Source: JAJPJE01 sp963724985
GTDB taxonomy: Bacteria > Acidobacteriota > Terriglobia > Terriglobales > Acidobacteriaceae
DNA length: 64,000 nt
NCBI GenBank assembly: GCA_963724985.1
Contig: CAVRWV010000003.1
Coordinates: forward strand, 124,001 to 188,000
Direction: 5' to 3'
The notes under the pieces are model-generated. The model had not been told where the DNA came from. It made no database searches and saw only the letters and a list, made by a program, of their open reading frames with translations. Within the stretch, counting starts at the first letter, position 1. Each line of letters begins with the position of its first letter. Position numbers and translations under genes: made by a program. Positions 1-8,642 of this stretch are shown piece after piece.

Positions 1-72
1 GCCTATAGGTAAACCTTAGATATTACAGGAGTGAGTGGGAGTAGTCAGCTTTGCAGCAGCGAATGCCGCGCG

Positions 73-453
73 TCACTCACTGGATCGGGAAATCGCGTCG
101 GTGTCCGGCTCGCGAATGTCCATGCGAGTGATCAGACCATCGTGGATGGAATATACGTGCTGCACCATTCGATCCATCAATATCTTGCCGCCCATGTCCC
201 GAATAACCTGGTGGACCTCGACAACGGTACGCCCGCTCTCATCGTCTTCGATATGCATTGGGTCGACACGTGGATCGACCACAGTCCATTGCCGTTGCCA
301 ATAAGCTCGCACGGCATCGTGACCATGGACACGCCCGCCCTCCATCCCGTTCGGCCAGTCCACATCCGGATGCATTCGGGCGAGGACCGCATCGATGTCG
401 CGAGCGTTGAAGGATCGGTAGACCGCAGTGATCAGATCTTCTTTCGATGTCAT
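73..453 (-). CDS. SnoaL/NTF2-like family protein
   Basis: The 126-residue protein has the pattern of the SnoaL-like branch of the NTF2 fold: an N-terminal helix with 'YRSFNARDIDAVLARMHPD', a 'DVDWPNG' stretch, 'AVRAYWQRQW' and a C-terminal beta section. Such proteins are small cone-shaped polyketide-cyclase-like or ketosteroid-isomerase-like proteins whose substrates vary widely. The length is normal for the family and there is no signal peptide, so it should be cytosolic. It reads toward the window edge and is the last minus-strand gene of this end. The specific reaction cannot be told from sequence. Confidence 0.75.
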   Translation of the reverse strand: MTSKEDLITAVYRSFNARDIDAVLARMHPDVDWPNGMEGGRVHGHDAVRAYWQRQWTVVDPRVDPMHIEDDESGRTVVEVHQVIRDMGGKILMDRMVQHVYSIHDGLITRMDIREPDTDAISRSSE

Positions 454-544
454 GGGAATACGATGCCGCCAGATCCCAGACGGACCACTTACATTTCTGG
501 GCGCTCCGCCCTAATGATTCGGAGATCCCCGGCGGTGAGCCGCC

Positions 545-580
545 GGAAAAAGTAAAAGGCACGGAGCGCGCCCCGTGCCT
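545..580 (-). terminator. Rho-independent terminator of the receiver/PAE gene
   Basis: Read on the minus strand, an 8-bp stem (AGGCACGG / CCGTGCCT, 557-580) with a GC-rich loop is followed by TTTACTTTTT. It lies just after the stop codon of the minus-strand gene ending at 600. A second GC hairpin (529-546) follows it. Confidence 0.7.
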
Positions 581-599
581 CGTACCAGGAGAACAGAAG

Positions 600-1352
600 T
601 TATTCCTCAGGATCCTTGCGCGGCTTGCGACGGTTCGACATCTCTCGCGCAATTTCTTCGATCAGTGTTGGCTTCATGCGATCCAGAACTCGCGCAACTG
701 CGCTCGCGATGAAAACCTGCGTCTGATCACCGGGCGCAGTGTCGTTTCCTTCCGGCTCAGACGGCGGCTCGGTTCCACGAACGAAATGTTCGGTGATGGC
801 AGCTCCCAAAACTGAAGCTCCCGCAGCTGCAGCGGCGGCTGCCAGCGAGGGAGTTTCAATTTGCGGGGTTTCCACGTGTGGGGCCTGGATCTCGTGTTCT
901 TCCTCGATGCTCGGAGGTTCCGGGCCAACCGAAAGGATGGCAGGCTCAGTGGCTACCGAGGTGACCATCGGCGGCGGAGGCTCGACAGGCGTCGGATGGG
1001 CTTCAACCGCGGGTTCCGGCTCAGGGATGAAAGTTGTCGGCTCAGGGCTCTCGATGACTGGAGCGACCGTAGATGCTTCCATGGCCGCTTCTTCGACAGC
1101 AGGCGCAGTCGGTTCCGGCTCAGGCTCAACCACGGCTTCCACGGTCGATTCAGGTATGGAAGCGCCCACTAGCTCAGCCGTCGTCTCCAGCTGCGGCTCG
1201 CTCTGTGTAAAGAACTCTTCAGGAATCGCTTGCGTCGCGTCCGGATCGAACGGCTTCTCGGCTGGCTCAATGGCAGCTGCCTCGACGACAGCTGGCTCCT
1301 CAACATGAGCCTCAACGACAGAAGGCTCGATCGACAGCAGCTTCAACCACAT
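600..1352 (-). CDS. C-terminal part of PAE-rich receiver protein (second frame)
   Basis: This frame continues the low-complexity Pro/Ala/Glu/Val-rich tail of the response regulator that begins at 3009. The first frame reads '...VVEAAVDRAFCR' and stops at 1312, while this one reads '...LLSIEPSVVEAHVEEP' across the same bases. A single extra base near 1327-1350 explains the break: the interval 600-3009 is 2410 nt, one more than a multiple of three, which would give one 802-residue protein. The tail ends in a charged helix (VARVLDRMKPTLIEEIARE) that resembles the C-terminal helix of other acidobacterial receiver proteins. It is most likely not a separate gene. Its own apparent ATG start has no clear ribosome binding site. 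Confidence 0.55.
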   Translation of the reverse strand: MWLKLLSIEPSVVEAHVEEPAVVEAAAIEPAEKPFDPDATQAIPEEFFTQSEPQLETTAELVGASIPESTVEAVVEPEPEPTAPAVEEAAMEASTVAPVIESPEPTTFIPEPEPAVEAHPTPVEPPPPMVTSVATEPAILSVGPEPPSIEEEHEIQAPHVETPQIETPSLAAAAAAAGASVLGAAITEHFVRGTEPPSEPEGNDTAPGDQTQVFIASAVARVLDRMKPTLIEEIAREMSNRRKPRKDPEE

Positions 1353-3009
1353 GCGTGTCGGGAGCAGTTTCTTCTACAACGGCCGCGGACATTGGCTCGA
1401 AGCGAGCAGGCTCTTCTTCTACTGAAGTGGATTCAGCAACACTCTCAGTCACCGCGGGAACTTCGGGCGTCTCTGCAGCTTCGGGAGTCGCCGCAGTCGG
1501 CGCACTCGCCTCAGCTTCCACCGGGACCATCTCCCATGACGTGGTCGCCGTGCTGTTCACCGCTACTGGAGTGAGCGCCTCAGGCACATCCTCGGACTTA
1601 GCTTCTTCTGCGCTGGCTTCTGGTTGGCCATTGCCCTCGAAGGCATGTCCTTCTTCCGGCGGCTGATACTCATAAGAACTGCTCGCGTCATCCATCAATT
1701 CCGGCACGATTCCAACCGGAATTACTTCCGCATTCTCGACGCCGAAACGAGTCGTGAAGTCCGAGAAACTATCCGTCCCTCCGACCAGTGCCGGGTCCGG
1801 GGGAACCGTCAACTCCGGAGAAGGCTGCTCGATTCCTGGCTCAACGCCATTCTCGGCGTGCGTCTCCACCTGCACCGGCGGAGCTACGTTGGGCTCGAAG
1901 TCAGGTGCGCTCTCGACAACCGGTGTATCTTCGACCAGCGCATGGCTGGTCTCTAAACCCATAGCTGCAGATGCTTCAGCCAGGTATGCGCTTGGACTTG
2001 AAATTTCGGGTTCTTCTTCCGCCGATTGCACCGGCGAAGAGTACATCGTGGGTTCCGTTGCCGGTTCTTCCGCGGCGGCCGCTGGCGCTTCCTGCGCGAC
2101 GGATGCTGGAACCGCATACTCCAATCCGAACATCGGCTGCGCTTCGTCTGCTGCTTGAGCTGCTTCCGGCGCGGTCGTAATTACATTCGAGGAAATCGCA
2201 ATTCCATCGAGCACTGGATCCCAATCAGCCGTCTCGCTCGCTTGTACCGGTGCGGCTGGGTGCTCCACCACTTCTCGTGCCACGCTTGCGTGCGAGAAGG
2301 GCGAATGCTCGGACTCCGTTGCTCTCGATGGTGGGTCGAACTCCATCGCTGGTACCGCTTCGACCGGTTTGGTCTCTTCTTGTTGTTCCGTCACAATCGC
2401 GCTACTGTCGAGCTCCAGCGGAGGAGCAGCCACGGCGACAGCACCGGACGACACAGAGGTTGCAGCGCTTGCCGCACTGGCAACTGCTGTCGTTTGCGTC
2501 CCCTCATCCACAATTCCCATGGACTGACGAAGCTCGTCCTGGGAGAGCATTACCGTTTCTTCATAGCTACGTAAATTCTGCGGAGCTTTGGGAGGCGGTG
2601 GTGGTGGCGGCGGTGGAGCTGCCGTCGTCCTTGGAATATTGAATCGCTTCGCGATCGCCTCGATCGCAGCGGTGAGATCCGTTGCCTCGAACGGCTTGAT
2701 CATCACGCCTTCGGCGCGGACACGGTTGGAATCGTCCGGATTGAACGGCTCCATCTTTCCGACGGTCAGAAGCACCGGCTTGCGTGAAGTTTCAGGGTTG
2801 TTCTTAAGGCGTTCACAAACTTCGAGACCGGTATAGCCCGGCATGAAGACGTCAAGAATGATGATGTCGGGGTTTTCGGCAGTGATCTTTTTGAGCGCGG
2901 CGGCACCATTACTGACGGCGATCACCTCAAAACCGGCGTCCGTCAATATTTTCTTGCCCATGTTCTGGGCCGTCATGCTGTCGTCGGCGAGCAATATCTT
3001 CATCGCCAC
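1312..3009 (-). CDS. Response regulator receiver protein with long PAE-rich tail
   Basis: Residues 1-120 form a CheY-like receiver: acidic pair D9-D10, phosphoacceptor D53 in 'IILDVFMPGYTG', T82 and the conserved K105-P106 in 'MIKPFEA'. After a polyproline run near residue 140 come more than 400 residues rich in Ala, Glu, Pro and Val with no recognisable domain. The tail continues in another frame downstream to 600, so the intact protein should be about 800 residues. There is no DNA-binding or enzymatic output domain, so output is probably through protein contacts of the tail or its terminal helix. No histidine kinase is adjacent. The receiver call is firm; the role is unknown. Confidence 0.8.
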   Translation of the reverse strand: MAMKILLADDSMTAQNMGKKILTDAGFEVIAVSNGAAALKKITAENPDIIILDVFMPGYTGLEVCERLKNNPETSRKPVLLTVGKMEPFNPDDSNRVRAEGVMIKPFEATDLTAAIEAIAKRFNIPRTTAAPPPPPPPPPKAPQNLRSYEETVMLSQDELRQSMGIVDEGTQTTAVASAASAATSVSSGAVAVAAPPLELDSSAIVTEQQEETKPVEAVPAMEFDPPSRATESEHSPFSHASVAREVVEHPAAPVQASETADWDPVLDGIAISSNVITTAPEAAQAADEAQPMFGLEYAVPASVAQEAPAAAAEEPATEPTMYSSPVQSAEEEPEISSPSAYLAEASAAMGLETSHALVEDTPVVESAPDFEPNVAPPVQVETHAENGVEPGIEQPSPELTVPPDPALVGGTDSFSDFTTRFGVENAEVIPVGIVPELMDDASSSYEYQPPEEGHAFEGNGQPEASAEEAKSEDVPEALTPVAVNSTATTSWEMVPVEAEASAPTAATPEAAETPEVPAVTESVAESTSVEEEPARFEPMSAAVVEETAPDTHVVEAAVDRAFCR

Positions 3010-3209
3010 TGCTGGAAACCTCGTGTTCTGCCGGGGTAACCGAGACGTTACCTGTTCTGAATTCCTAAGTCAATCGAACGGTACGGCTAAAGGTATCAGC
3101 ACGTTAGGAACTTAGGTACCTGCTTCGCCATCAATCGCGCAGACATGATTCTCAGAAACGGAACCCGTGTCATCGCGGGAACTGGCCTCCGCGAGAAATT
3201 GTGCTCGCT

Positions 3210-3237
3210 AAAAAAAAGGGCGGCCGCAGCCGCCCTT
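3210..3237 (-). terminator. Rho-independent terminator of bamD-like gene
   Basis: On the minus strand, a 9-bp perfect stem (AAGGGCGGC / GCCGCCCTT) with a 4-nt loop is followed by eight T residues. It sits 22 bases after the stop codon of the BamD-like gene. Confidence 0.85.
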
Positions 3238-3259
3238 GGAATTCTTCTCACGTTACTTA

Positions 3260-4786
3260 CTAAAACGGCACCAGCTTGTGCAGACCTTTTTTCTTTTTCA
3301 CCTTGCTGGTGGAAACGTCCTGGTTCGCCGTCTGGTCAGCACTCGCCGCCGCGGTATTGGCGCTGGAGCTGGACTCGCCGGTGCCCGATTGAGCCGCTTC
3401 ATTTACCTGGGCTGGTGGCGTTGCCGCCGCGTCGCTCGCCGTTGTTGAATCCACCGGGCTTGATTGCGCCTGTTGCGCAGTGGGCTGCGCGCCATTCGAT
3501 GGAACTGCAGGCGCTGCTCCTGCAGGCGGAGCACTCGCTCCAGCCGCTGGCGCTGACCCGCCGGCCGAAGGATCGGCAATCGGCTGTAAGTCGGAGATGC
3601 CAGTGTTGTTCGCATTGTTTGTTGCCGCTGTCGCCGGAGGCGCATCGGAGCGCGGGATCGGCTGGCTCGGCGGCGGTGCTCCGCCCCTTACCGGTTCAAC
3701 CGCGAGGGTGTCCTTGCCTTGCCCCTTGGAAGCTCCCACATTGCCCGCGTTGCGAATCAGGTCTGGAGCGCTGGTTGGTTTCGGATCAATCATCGTCGGA
3801 TCACCAACCAACGTCGCTTCCGCGATGGACAAGGTGGGACCTTTCTTCAGATTGTCCATGAAGCGGCCCACCATACCGAGTTCCGCGCGGCTCTCTTCTT
3901 CTTTCTTATTCTGAGCAATTGCCGCCGGAGTGGCTTTAGGAATCGGACGCTTCAGAGCTTCTAATTGCTTCCGTGCCTCTGGCGCGGCGGGCATCACCGG
4001 ATAGCGCGTAAGAATTTTGGAGTAGGCGTCCGCGGCCTGGTTCTCCAGGTTCTTGATCATGTTTCCCTTGGTGACTTCGTTCAATCGCGGCGCCGCTCTT
4101 ACCTGGTCCACCTGTCGCAAATACGAGTCTCCCAGCAACAGCAGCGCTTCATCCGCGTTGCTGTAAAGCGGGTAGGTGTCCGCCAACGACTTCAGCCTCG
4201 CCTCGGCAGCGGGATAGGCTTCGCGCATGAAGTAGAAATGTCCAACGCGAAATTCACGTTCCGCCAGCACTTCCTGCACCTGCAGAAGTTTCTGTCTCGC
4301 GTCCGGCACCAGCTTGCTGTCCGGATAGGTCGTAATCAGATATCTGTATTCATCCTGCGCGCGTACTGCGTGGGTGAAATCGCGATCCGGCTTCTCCATC
4401 TCCTTGAAGTGAATGTTCGCGATCTTCAGCTGGGCTTCCGCCGCTTCCGGCATGTTCGGGAAGAAGGTTTCGAAGTCCTTGTACTCGTTTTCCGCCTGCA
4501 CCAGCGCGGCCGACGTTCCTTCCGCGTACCAGGAATCGCCAATCGCCAGCTTGGCGCGCGCCACGTACTCGGAATCCGGATAGGTATTGATCAGGGTTTG
4601 TAATGTAAGCCGGGTCACGTCGTACTTGCCGTGCTGCAGGGCATCCATGGCCTGGTCGAACAAGACCTTGTCAGGCTGCTTCGAATCGACATTCGCGATC
4701 GGGTTCTTGATTTTCTTGTTCGTGCAGGCACCCAGAAACAGCATGCTTGCGGCCAGGCTCAGGATTACGAATCGCTTTAAGACCAT
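3260..4786 (-). CDS. bamD: BamD-like outer-membrane assembly lipoprotein with extended tail
   Basis: The N-terminus is a lipoprotein signal with lipobox LGAC (Cys21), so the protein should be anchored in the outer membrane facing the periplasm. Residues 40-300 carry BamD/YfiO-type TPR repeats ('DALQHGKYDVTRLTLQTLI', 'YRYLITTYPDSKLVPDARQK'). BamD is the TPR partner of BamA in inserting beta-barrel proteins. The usual length is about 250-280 residues, whereas this one is 508. The extra 200 or so residues are Ala/Pro/Gln/Ser-rich and end in a basic segment (KVKKKKGLHKLVPF). The tail could reach peptidoglycan or partner proteins, but that is inference. rpe lies 58 bases upstream on the same strand, so the two may be co-transcribed. 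Confidence 0.8.
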   Translation of the reverse strand: MVLKRFVILSLAASMLFLGACTNKKIKNPIANVDSKQPDKVLFDQAMDALQHGKYDVTRLTLQTLINTYPDSEYVARAKLAIGDSWYAEGTSAALVQAENEYKDFETFFPNMPEAAEAQLKIANIHFKEMEKPDRDFTHAVRAQDEYRYLITTYPDSKLVPDARQKLLQVQEVLAEREFRVGHFYFMREAYPAAEARLKSLADTYPLYSNADEALLLLGDSYLRQVDQVRAAPRLNEVTKGNMIKNLENQAADAYSKILTRYPVMPAAPEARKQLEALKRPIPKATPAAIAQNKKEEESRAELGMVGRFMDNLKKGPTLSIAEATLVGDPTMIDPKPTSAPDLIRNAGNVGASKGQGKDTLAVEPVRGGAPPPSQPIPRSDAPPATAATNNANNTGISDLQPIADPSAGGSAPAAGASAPPAGAAPAVPSNGAQPTAQQAQSSPVDSTTASDAAATPPAQVNEAAQSGTGESSSSANTAAASADQTANQDVSTSKVKKKKGLHKLVPF

Positions 4787-4844
4787 TACCTCTACCTACC
4801 TTGGGAAGGAAAGCTGCAAAACTTGCTCGTTTCGTTCGAGTGCG

Positions 4845-5519
4845 TCAAACCTTTTGCAGACTGGCTTCCACTGCTGCCTTCAGGAGTTGTTCTGCTTGCT
4901 TCTTGGGATCGCCTTTTCCGAACACCGCGTTGCCAGCGACCAGGATTTCAGCGCCCGCACGGACCACATCGCCCACCGTCTCCAGGGACACGCCCCCGTC
5001 TACTTCAATCCGGTAGTCCAGGCCCCGTGCCTGGCGGATGCGAGCGAGATTCGCAATCTTATGCAACGAACCCGGTATGAACTTCTGCCCACCAAACCCG
5101 GGATTCACCGACATCACGAGCACGTAATCGACTAAATCCAAAACTTCCGAGAGCGTCTCCACCGGAGTTGCCGGATTAAGGACGACCCCTACTTTAAGCC
5201 CGTGATCGCGAATGTGCTCCAGCGTGCGATTCAAATGCCGAGTCGCTTCCTGGTGCACTGAAATCCAGTTCGCGCCCGCATCTGCGAAGGCCGGGATGAA
5301 TTCATCCGGATGCTCGATCATCAAGTGACAATCAAGCGGCAGATTCGTATGTTTCCGGATCGACGCCACTACCGGAGGACCAATCGTCAGGTTGGGCACA
5401 AAATGCCCGTCCATCACGTCCAGATGCATTACAGAGGCACCGCCCTCGGTTGCCGCCTGTATCTGATCGGCGAGGCGTGCAAAATCGGCGGACAGAATGG
5501 AAGGAGCAAGCTCGATCAA
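4845..5519 (-). CDS. rpe: Ribulose-phosphate 3-epimerase
   Basis: This cytosolic TIM-barrel metalloenzyme interconverts D-ribulose 5-phosphate and D-xylulose 5-phosphate in the pentose phosphate pathway. All family motifs are present: 'APSILSADF' at the N-terminus, 'HLDVMDGHFVPNLTIG' with metal-binding His and catalytic Asp, 'DCHLMIEHP', 'VMSVNPGFGGQ' and 'EVDGGV' with the second catalytic Asp. The length of 224 residues is typical. It reads toward the bamD-like gene. Confidence 0.95.
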   Translation of the reverse strand: MIELAPSILSADFARLADQIQAATEGGASVMHLDVMDGHFVPNLTIGPPVVASIRKHTNLPLDCHLMIEHPDEFIPAFADAGANWISVHQEATRHLNRTLEHIRDHGLKVGVVLNPATPVETLSEVLDLVDYVLVMSVNPGFGGQKFIPGSLHKIANLARIRQARGLDYRIEVDGGVSLETVGDVVRAGAEILVAGNAVFGKGDPKKQAEQLLKAAVEASLQKV

Positions 5520-5633
5520 AAGGGTCTCTCAATGCAACTGCGAACCACAGCTCCTGATCAGGTCAGGAGTTAGCTCCCGAAATTCTATCACTTGCCTGCC
5601 AGCTAAGTAGAAGCTGGCCGCGTACCCTGGCAG

Positions 5634-5662
5634 TTGACCTTTGAGCAGGGCGACCCTACGCT
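5634..5662 (+). promoter_or_regulatory. Candidate sigma70-type promoter for ABC ATPase gene
   Basis: TTGACC (5634-5639) and TACGCT (5657-5662) are spaced by 17 bases, about 70 bases upstream of the ATG at 5735. The -35 match is good and the -10 weak. Confidence 0.3.
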
Positions 5663-5698
5663 GCTATTACCCTCGCGATTGATTGCTTGCAAGGTTTT

Positions 5699-5730
5699 GC
5701 GCGAAACGTGAAACTTGAAACGCGAAACGT
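5699..5730. repeat. 'gaaacg' family dispersed repeat
   Basis: A run of imperfect GCGAAACGTGAAAC-type units lies directly before the ABC gene start. The same motif recurs at 40099-40128 and, inverted and longer, at 59925-59990. Confidence 0.5.
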
Positions 5731-5734
5731 TCCT

Positions 5735-6610
5735 ATGGCTCTCGTAGAAGTCCGTAACCTCAGCAAAATCTATGCCGGATCTCGAACCATGCTGGGTCGA
5801 GACTCCGGAGAAGTTCGCGCCGTGGACGACGTTTCCCTCGATATCAATCCCGGCGAGACGCTCGGTCTGGTAGGGGAATCGGGATCCGGGAAAAGTACGT
5901 TGGGCCGCTTAATCCTGCGTCTGGTCGAGCCTACGTCCGGGACGGTGCGTTTTGACGGGCGTGACTTGCTGGTCGCTTCCGGAAGTGAGTTACGTCAGCT
6001 CCGCCGCCAGATGCAGATCATCTTCCAGGACCCGTTCGGGTCACTCGATCCGCGCATGCGGGTGGAGGAGATCGTAGTAGAGCCACTGCGGATTCACGGC
6101 GTAGGACAGGCGGCCGAGGGACAGGCGATTCCGCAGGTCGTTTTGCCGCCTATGCCGATGCCGACGGTCCCATTTCCGAAAGAACGCCGCCGATCTCGCT
6201 ACCGCTCCTATGCTGCTCAGCTGATGAAAGCCGTCGGATTGGAAGAATCTGCCCTCCGCCGCTATCCCCACGAGTTCAGCGGAGGCCAGCGGCAACGCAT
6301 CGGAATCGCGCGAGCCCTGGCGCTACGTCCGAAATTCATCGTCGCCGACGAACCCGTCTCCGCACTCGATGTCAGCGTCGGCGCACAAATCGTGAATCTG
6401 CTGAAAGATCTGCAACGCGACTTTGGACTGACCTATCTGTTCATTTCGCACTCGATGCCGGTGGTGCGCTATCTGGCGACGCGAATCGCGGTGATGTATC
6501 GCGGCAAGATCGTGGAAATGGGATCGACGGAAGAGATCACCGAAAGGCCGCAGCAGGAGTACACGAAGAAATTGCTGGAAGCCACGCCGGAACTGGAACT
6601 GACGCGATAA
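5735..6610 (+). CDS. Oligopeptide/dipeptide-type ABC transporter ATP-binding protein
   Basis: The 291-residue ATPase has Walker A 'GESGSGKST', Q-loop 'IIFQDPFGSLDPR', signature 'SGGQRQRIGIARAL', Walker B 'FIVADEP' and switch His in 'FISHSM'. It belongs to the OppF/DppF group, whose members energise uptake of peptides or related solutes at the inner membrane. An extra segment of about 35 Pro-rich residues (GQAAEGQAIPQVVLPPMP...) sits between the Q-loop region and the signature. The in-frame ATG at 5687 lies in repeat sequence, so the ATG at 5735 is preferred. No permease or second ATPase adjoins it, so it may serve partners encoded elsewhere. Confidence 0.85.
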   Translation: MALVEVRNLSKIYAGSRTMLGRDSGEVRAVDDVSLDINPGETLGLVGESGSGKSTLGRLILRLVEPTSGTVRFDGRDLLVASGSELRQLRRQMQIIFQDPFGSLDPRMRVEEIVVEPLRIHGVGQAAEGQAIPQVVLPPMPMPTVPFPKERRRSRYRSYAAQLMKAVGLEESALRRYPHEFSGGQRQRIGIARALALRPKFIVADEPVSALDVSVGAQIVNLLKDLQRDFGLTYLFISHSMPVVRYLATRIAVMYRGKIVEMGSTEEITERPQQEYTKKLLEATPELELTR

Positions 6611-6628
6611 TCCGAAGACGAAGAAATC

Positions 6629-6670
6629 GGGTGCCCGGTCCTTTCCTGTTTTTGGAAAGGGCCGGAATCA
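6629..6670 (+). repeat. REP-A palindromic repeat, left copy beside rayT
   Basis: GGGTGCCCGGTCCTTTCC is followed by a short T-rich loop and GGAAAGGGCCGGAATC, forming a hairpin. The copy ends two bases before the rayT stop codon. Inverted and direct copies lie at 7217-7258 and 8643-8684. Confidence 0.85.
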
Positions 6671-6671
6671 A

Positions 6672-7169
6672 TCATACTGTCACCTTCGTTACAGTCTCGG
6701 GCCAGTCAGTCAGAGTTACTCCATTGTCTTCTCCGAGCAGATACCAACGATAACTACTCCATCGCCACTCTTCCGGTGCTGCTACCAATTGGCGCGTCAC
6801 AGGATTCCGGTGCATATATTTGAGTTTCTCAGTGTATTTGCGTGAACTCCAGACGTTGAAGTCGTAAAAGCGTAGCTGCCAGAACTGTCGCTCATGATGC
6901 GGGATCACACGCGAGCTTCGCTGCTTCAGGACTTGCATCACGATTGAAGGATCGCTTTCACTCGGTTCGTTCATCAGCAGATGCACATGCTCCGGCATGA
7001 CTACATATCCGGCGATCACAAAGTTGTATTTCCGACGGACCTCTTCGAGGATCTCCAGGAATCGATCACGCGCGACAGCCTCGCCGAGCAATGGCAGCCT
7101 TCGGTAACAACTGAAAGTGATGAAATGAAGGTGTCCGTAGCCGTAGTAGCGCTTGAGGTGTTCGCGCAT
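6672..7169 (-). CDS. rayT: REP-associated tyrosine transposase (RAYT, Y1/HUH family)
   Basis: The 165-residue protein matches the TnpA-REP (Y1_Tnp/IS200-like) family: N-terminal 'HFITFSCYRRLPLL', HUH motif in 'YVVMPEHVHLLM' and the Tyr-containing 'LKYMHRNPV' near the C-terminus. It also has the 'W.SYRWY' end typical of the group. RAYT enzymes are single-copy domesticated nucleases that recognise REP hairpins. This gene is bracketed by two REP-A hairpins in opposite orientation (6629-6670 and 7217-7258), the classical arrangement, and a third copy lies 1.4 kb away. All motif residues appear intact, so it may be active. It sits on the strand opposite to the neighbouring ABC gene. Confidence 0.9.
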   Translation of the reverse strand: MREHLKRYYGYGHLHFITFSCYRRLPLLGEAVARDRFLEILEEVRRKYNFVIAGYVVMPEHVHLLMNEPSESDPSIVMQVLKQRSSRVIPHHERQFWQLRFYDFNVWSSRKYTEKLKYMHRNPVTRQLVAAPEEWRWSSYRWYLLGEDNGVTLTDWPETVTKVTV

Positions 7170-7216
7170 GGACCCGGAGAATAGTTCGTTTCGCGACAGT
7201 GTGTCTGTGATCTATC

Positions 7217-7258
7217 GCGTTCCGGCCCTTTCCAGCAGAAGGAAGGGACCGGGCACCC
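7217..7258 (-). repeat. REP-A palindromic repeat, right (inverted) copy beside rayT
   Basis: This is the reverse complement of the 6629 copy: on the minus strand it reads GGGTGCCCGGTCCCTTCC, a loop, then GGAAAGGGCCGGAAC. It lies 47 bases upstream of the rayT start codon. Confidence 0.85.
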
Positions 7259-7263
7259 GCCGA

Positions 7264-7740
7264 TCAGTGGTCTGTCGCGCTAGTGCTCAGGTTTATAGTG
7301 ACGATCTTCATCTCGCCACTCGCCTCTTGTTGAAACCAGAGCTGTCCATTGCCGACCATCATGCCCTGAGCATTCGCGAACAGGCAGTGCGCAGATTGGG
7401 TCAAGATCGCATGTCGGACATCTGGCGTGAGAATATGTGGATATTTTGATATGAGTTCGGACGGCGATGAAATCTTGATGTCGTGGTTTCGATCGAAGAC
7501 TCGGAGTGGGTAATGAACGAAGGACGCGAACTCGACTTTACTGTTCTCCTTTACCACCCGTTTCAACTTATCAAGAAATGATTGTGCTTGTGACGCTATA
7601 GCCGGTTCCCAAGCGTCCTGCACTGTGCTGTTCTCACACTTCGTGTCCTGCGCGCCGGAGGCACACGTCAGCACTGTTAGCATTGTCACAATCACTAAAC
7701 AATTTGTCTTTTTTGCCCTCAGCGCGTTCATTTGACTCAT
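7264..7740 (-). CDS. Secreted hypothetical protein
   Basis: The 158-residue protein starts with a basic stretch and a hydrophobic signal segment (CLVIVTMLTVLTCASGAQ), so it is probably exported. The mature part has 'FVHYPLRVF', 'SELISKYPHIL' and 'GNGQLWFQ', a pattern seen in small NTF2-like or DUF-type periplasmic proteins, but no family was recognised with certainty. It begins 17 bases after the stop of the hydrolase gene at 7758 on the same strand, so the two may share a transcript. The start at 7740 is chosen over 7836 to avoid overlap and to place the signal peptide at the N-terminus. Confidence 0.55.
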   Translation of the reverse strand: MSQMNALRAKKTNCLVIVTMLTVLTCASGAQDTKCENSTVQDAWEPAIASQAQSFLDKLKRVVKENSKVEFASFVHYPLRVFDRNHDIKISSPSELISKYPHILTPDVRHAILTQSAHCLFANAQGMMVGNGQLWFQQEASGEMKIVTINLSTSATDH

Positions 7741-7757
7741 AGTGGATCCGGCAGCGA

Positions 7758-8596
7758 CTACTGAATCCTCACCACTCCCTCTGCAACCTTCGGGAACTTC
7801 TCGAACACCGCCATATCGTGTCCCGGTATCACCCACTCCGGACGCGTCGCCAGCATCTTCATCCGATCCTGTGCGCGCAAGTTCGACGCGGCATCCACGG
7901 TCTCCCCAATCGGCGTGTGCTTTTCCATGTTCTCGTACAGATACATGTTGTCGCTTGCAAGAATTACCGTTCCGCCCGCGGTGTTCACGCTGACGTACTG
8001 CGACTGATGCGTGTGCTTGCCGCCGGTGTAGCAGATGATCCCCGGAAGAATCTCCTGCGCGTCGCCATGCACCAGCCCGACGTGACCCTCGGTATTCAAC
8101 TTCACCATCTCGAGTACGTCCTGCGCATCGAAGCCGTCGGACGTCTGCTTTGTCTCCCAGGCCTCGCCGGCGTAATACTCCAGCTCGTCTTTTTGTATCC
8201 AGACACGAGCCTTCGGGAACAGATCGACGCCGTCAGCGTGATCCCAATGCATGTGCGAGATCACGATGTCAGTAATGTCCTCTGGCTTCAGGCCGAGCTT
8301 CGCCACTGCCTCCGAGGGTTTCACATAATCCTTCGTTTTCCAGTCTTTGAAAAAGCGTTCGTGATAGAAGCCCGAGTCAACGAGGATGTTGCGCCCGTTT
8401 CCGCGCACCAGCCAGATCATCATGGCGATGTCGGCCTTCCGGCTCGGGTCCGCGCCATACACCAGATCGGAGATGGGGTAGTCCGGCGTGATCGCATAGC
8501 GAATCGCATAGACCTCGTAGACAGGTTTGCGCTGCGCAAATGCGATGCCGCCACCATCATCAGGAGCACAGCTAGGAAGGCGAGAGTTCGCTTCAT
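7758..8596 (-). CDS. Secreted metallo-beta-lactamase-fold hydrolase, N-acyl-homoserine-lactonase-like (frameshift in signal peptide)
   Basis: The body (to about 8462) has all MBL metal motifs: 'SHMHWDHADG', His in 'GGKHTHQSQ', Asp in 'ILASDNMY' and His in 'VIPGHDMAVF'. The spacing resembles the AHL lactonase/AttM-like subgroup, but the substrate cannot be fixed. In the body frame the upstream reading is 'IAFAQRKPVYEVYAIRYAI' with no start codon. A good signal peptide start (MKRTLAFLAVLLMMVAA, ATG at 8596) lies in another frame. The interval 7758-8596 is 839 nt, so one missing base near 8530-8540 would restore a 279-residue exported enzyme. Without it, translation would have to start inside the gene, near 8462, and yield an unexported protein. 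Confidence 0.75.
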
Positions 8597-8642
8597 GGGA
8601 GCGAGAATATTACTCCCGCGGCACCGGTCACAGCAGAAATCT

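Noticed and set aside
739..1308. Gly/Ser-rich plus-strand frame
   Set aside because: It is the antisense shadow of the PAE-rich tail, with no family features or ribosome binding site.
5735..6610. Complete peptide ABC transporter operon
   Set aside because: Only one ATPase gene is present; flanking genes on both sides are unrelated and on the other strand.
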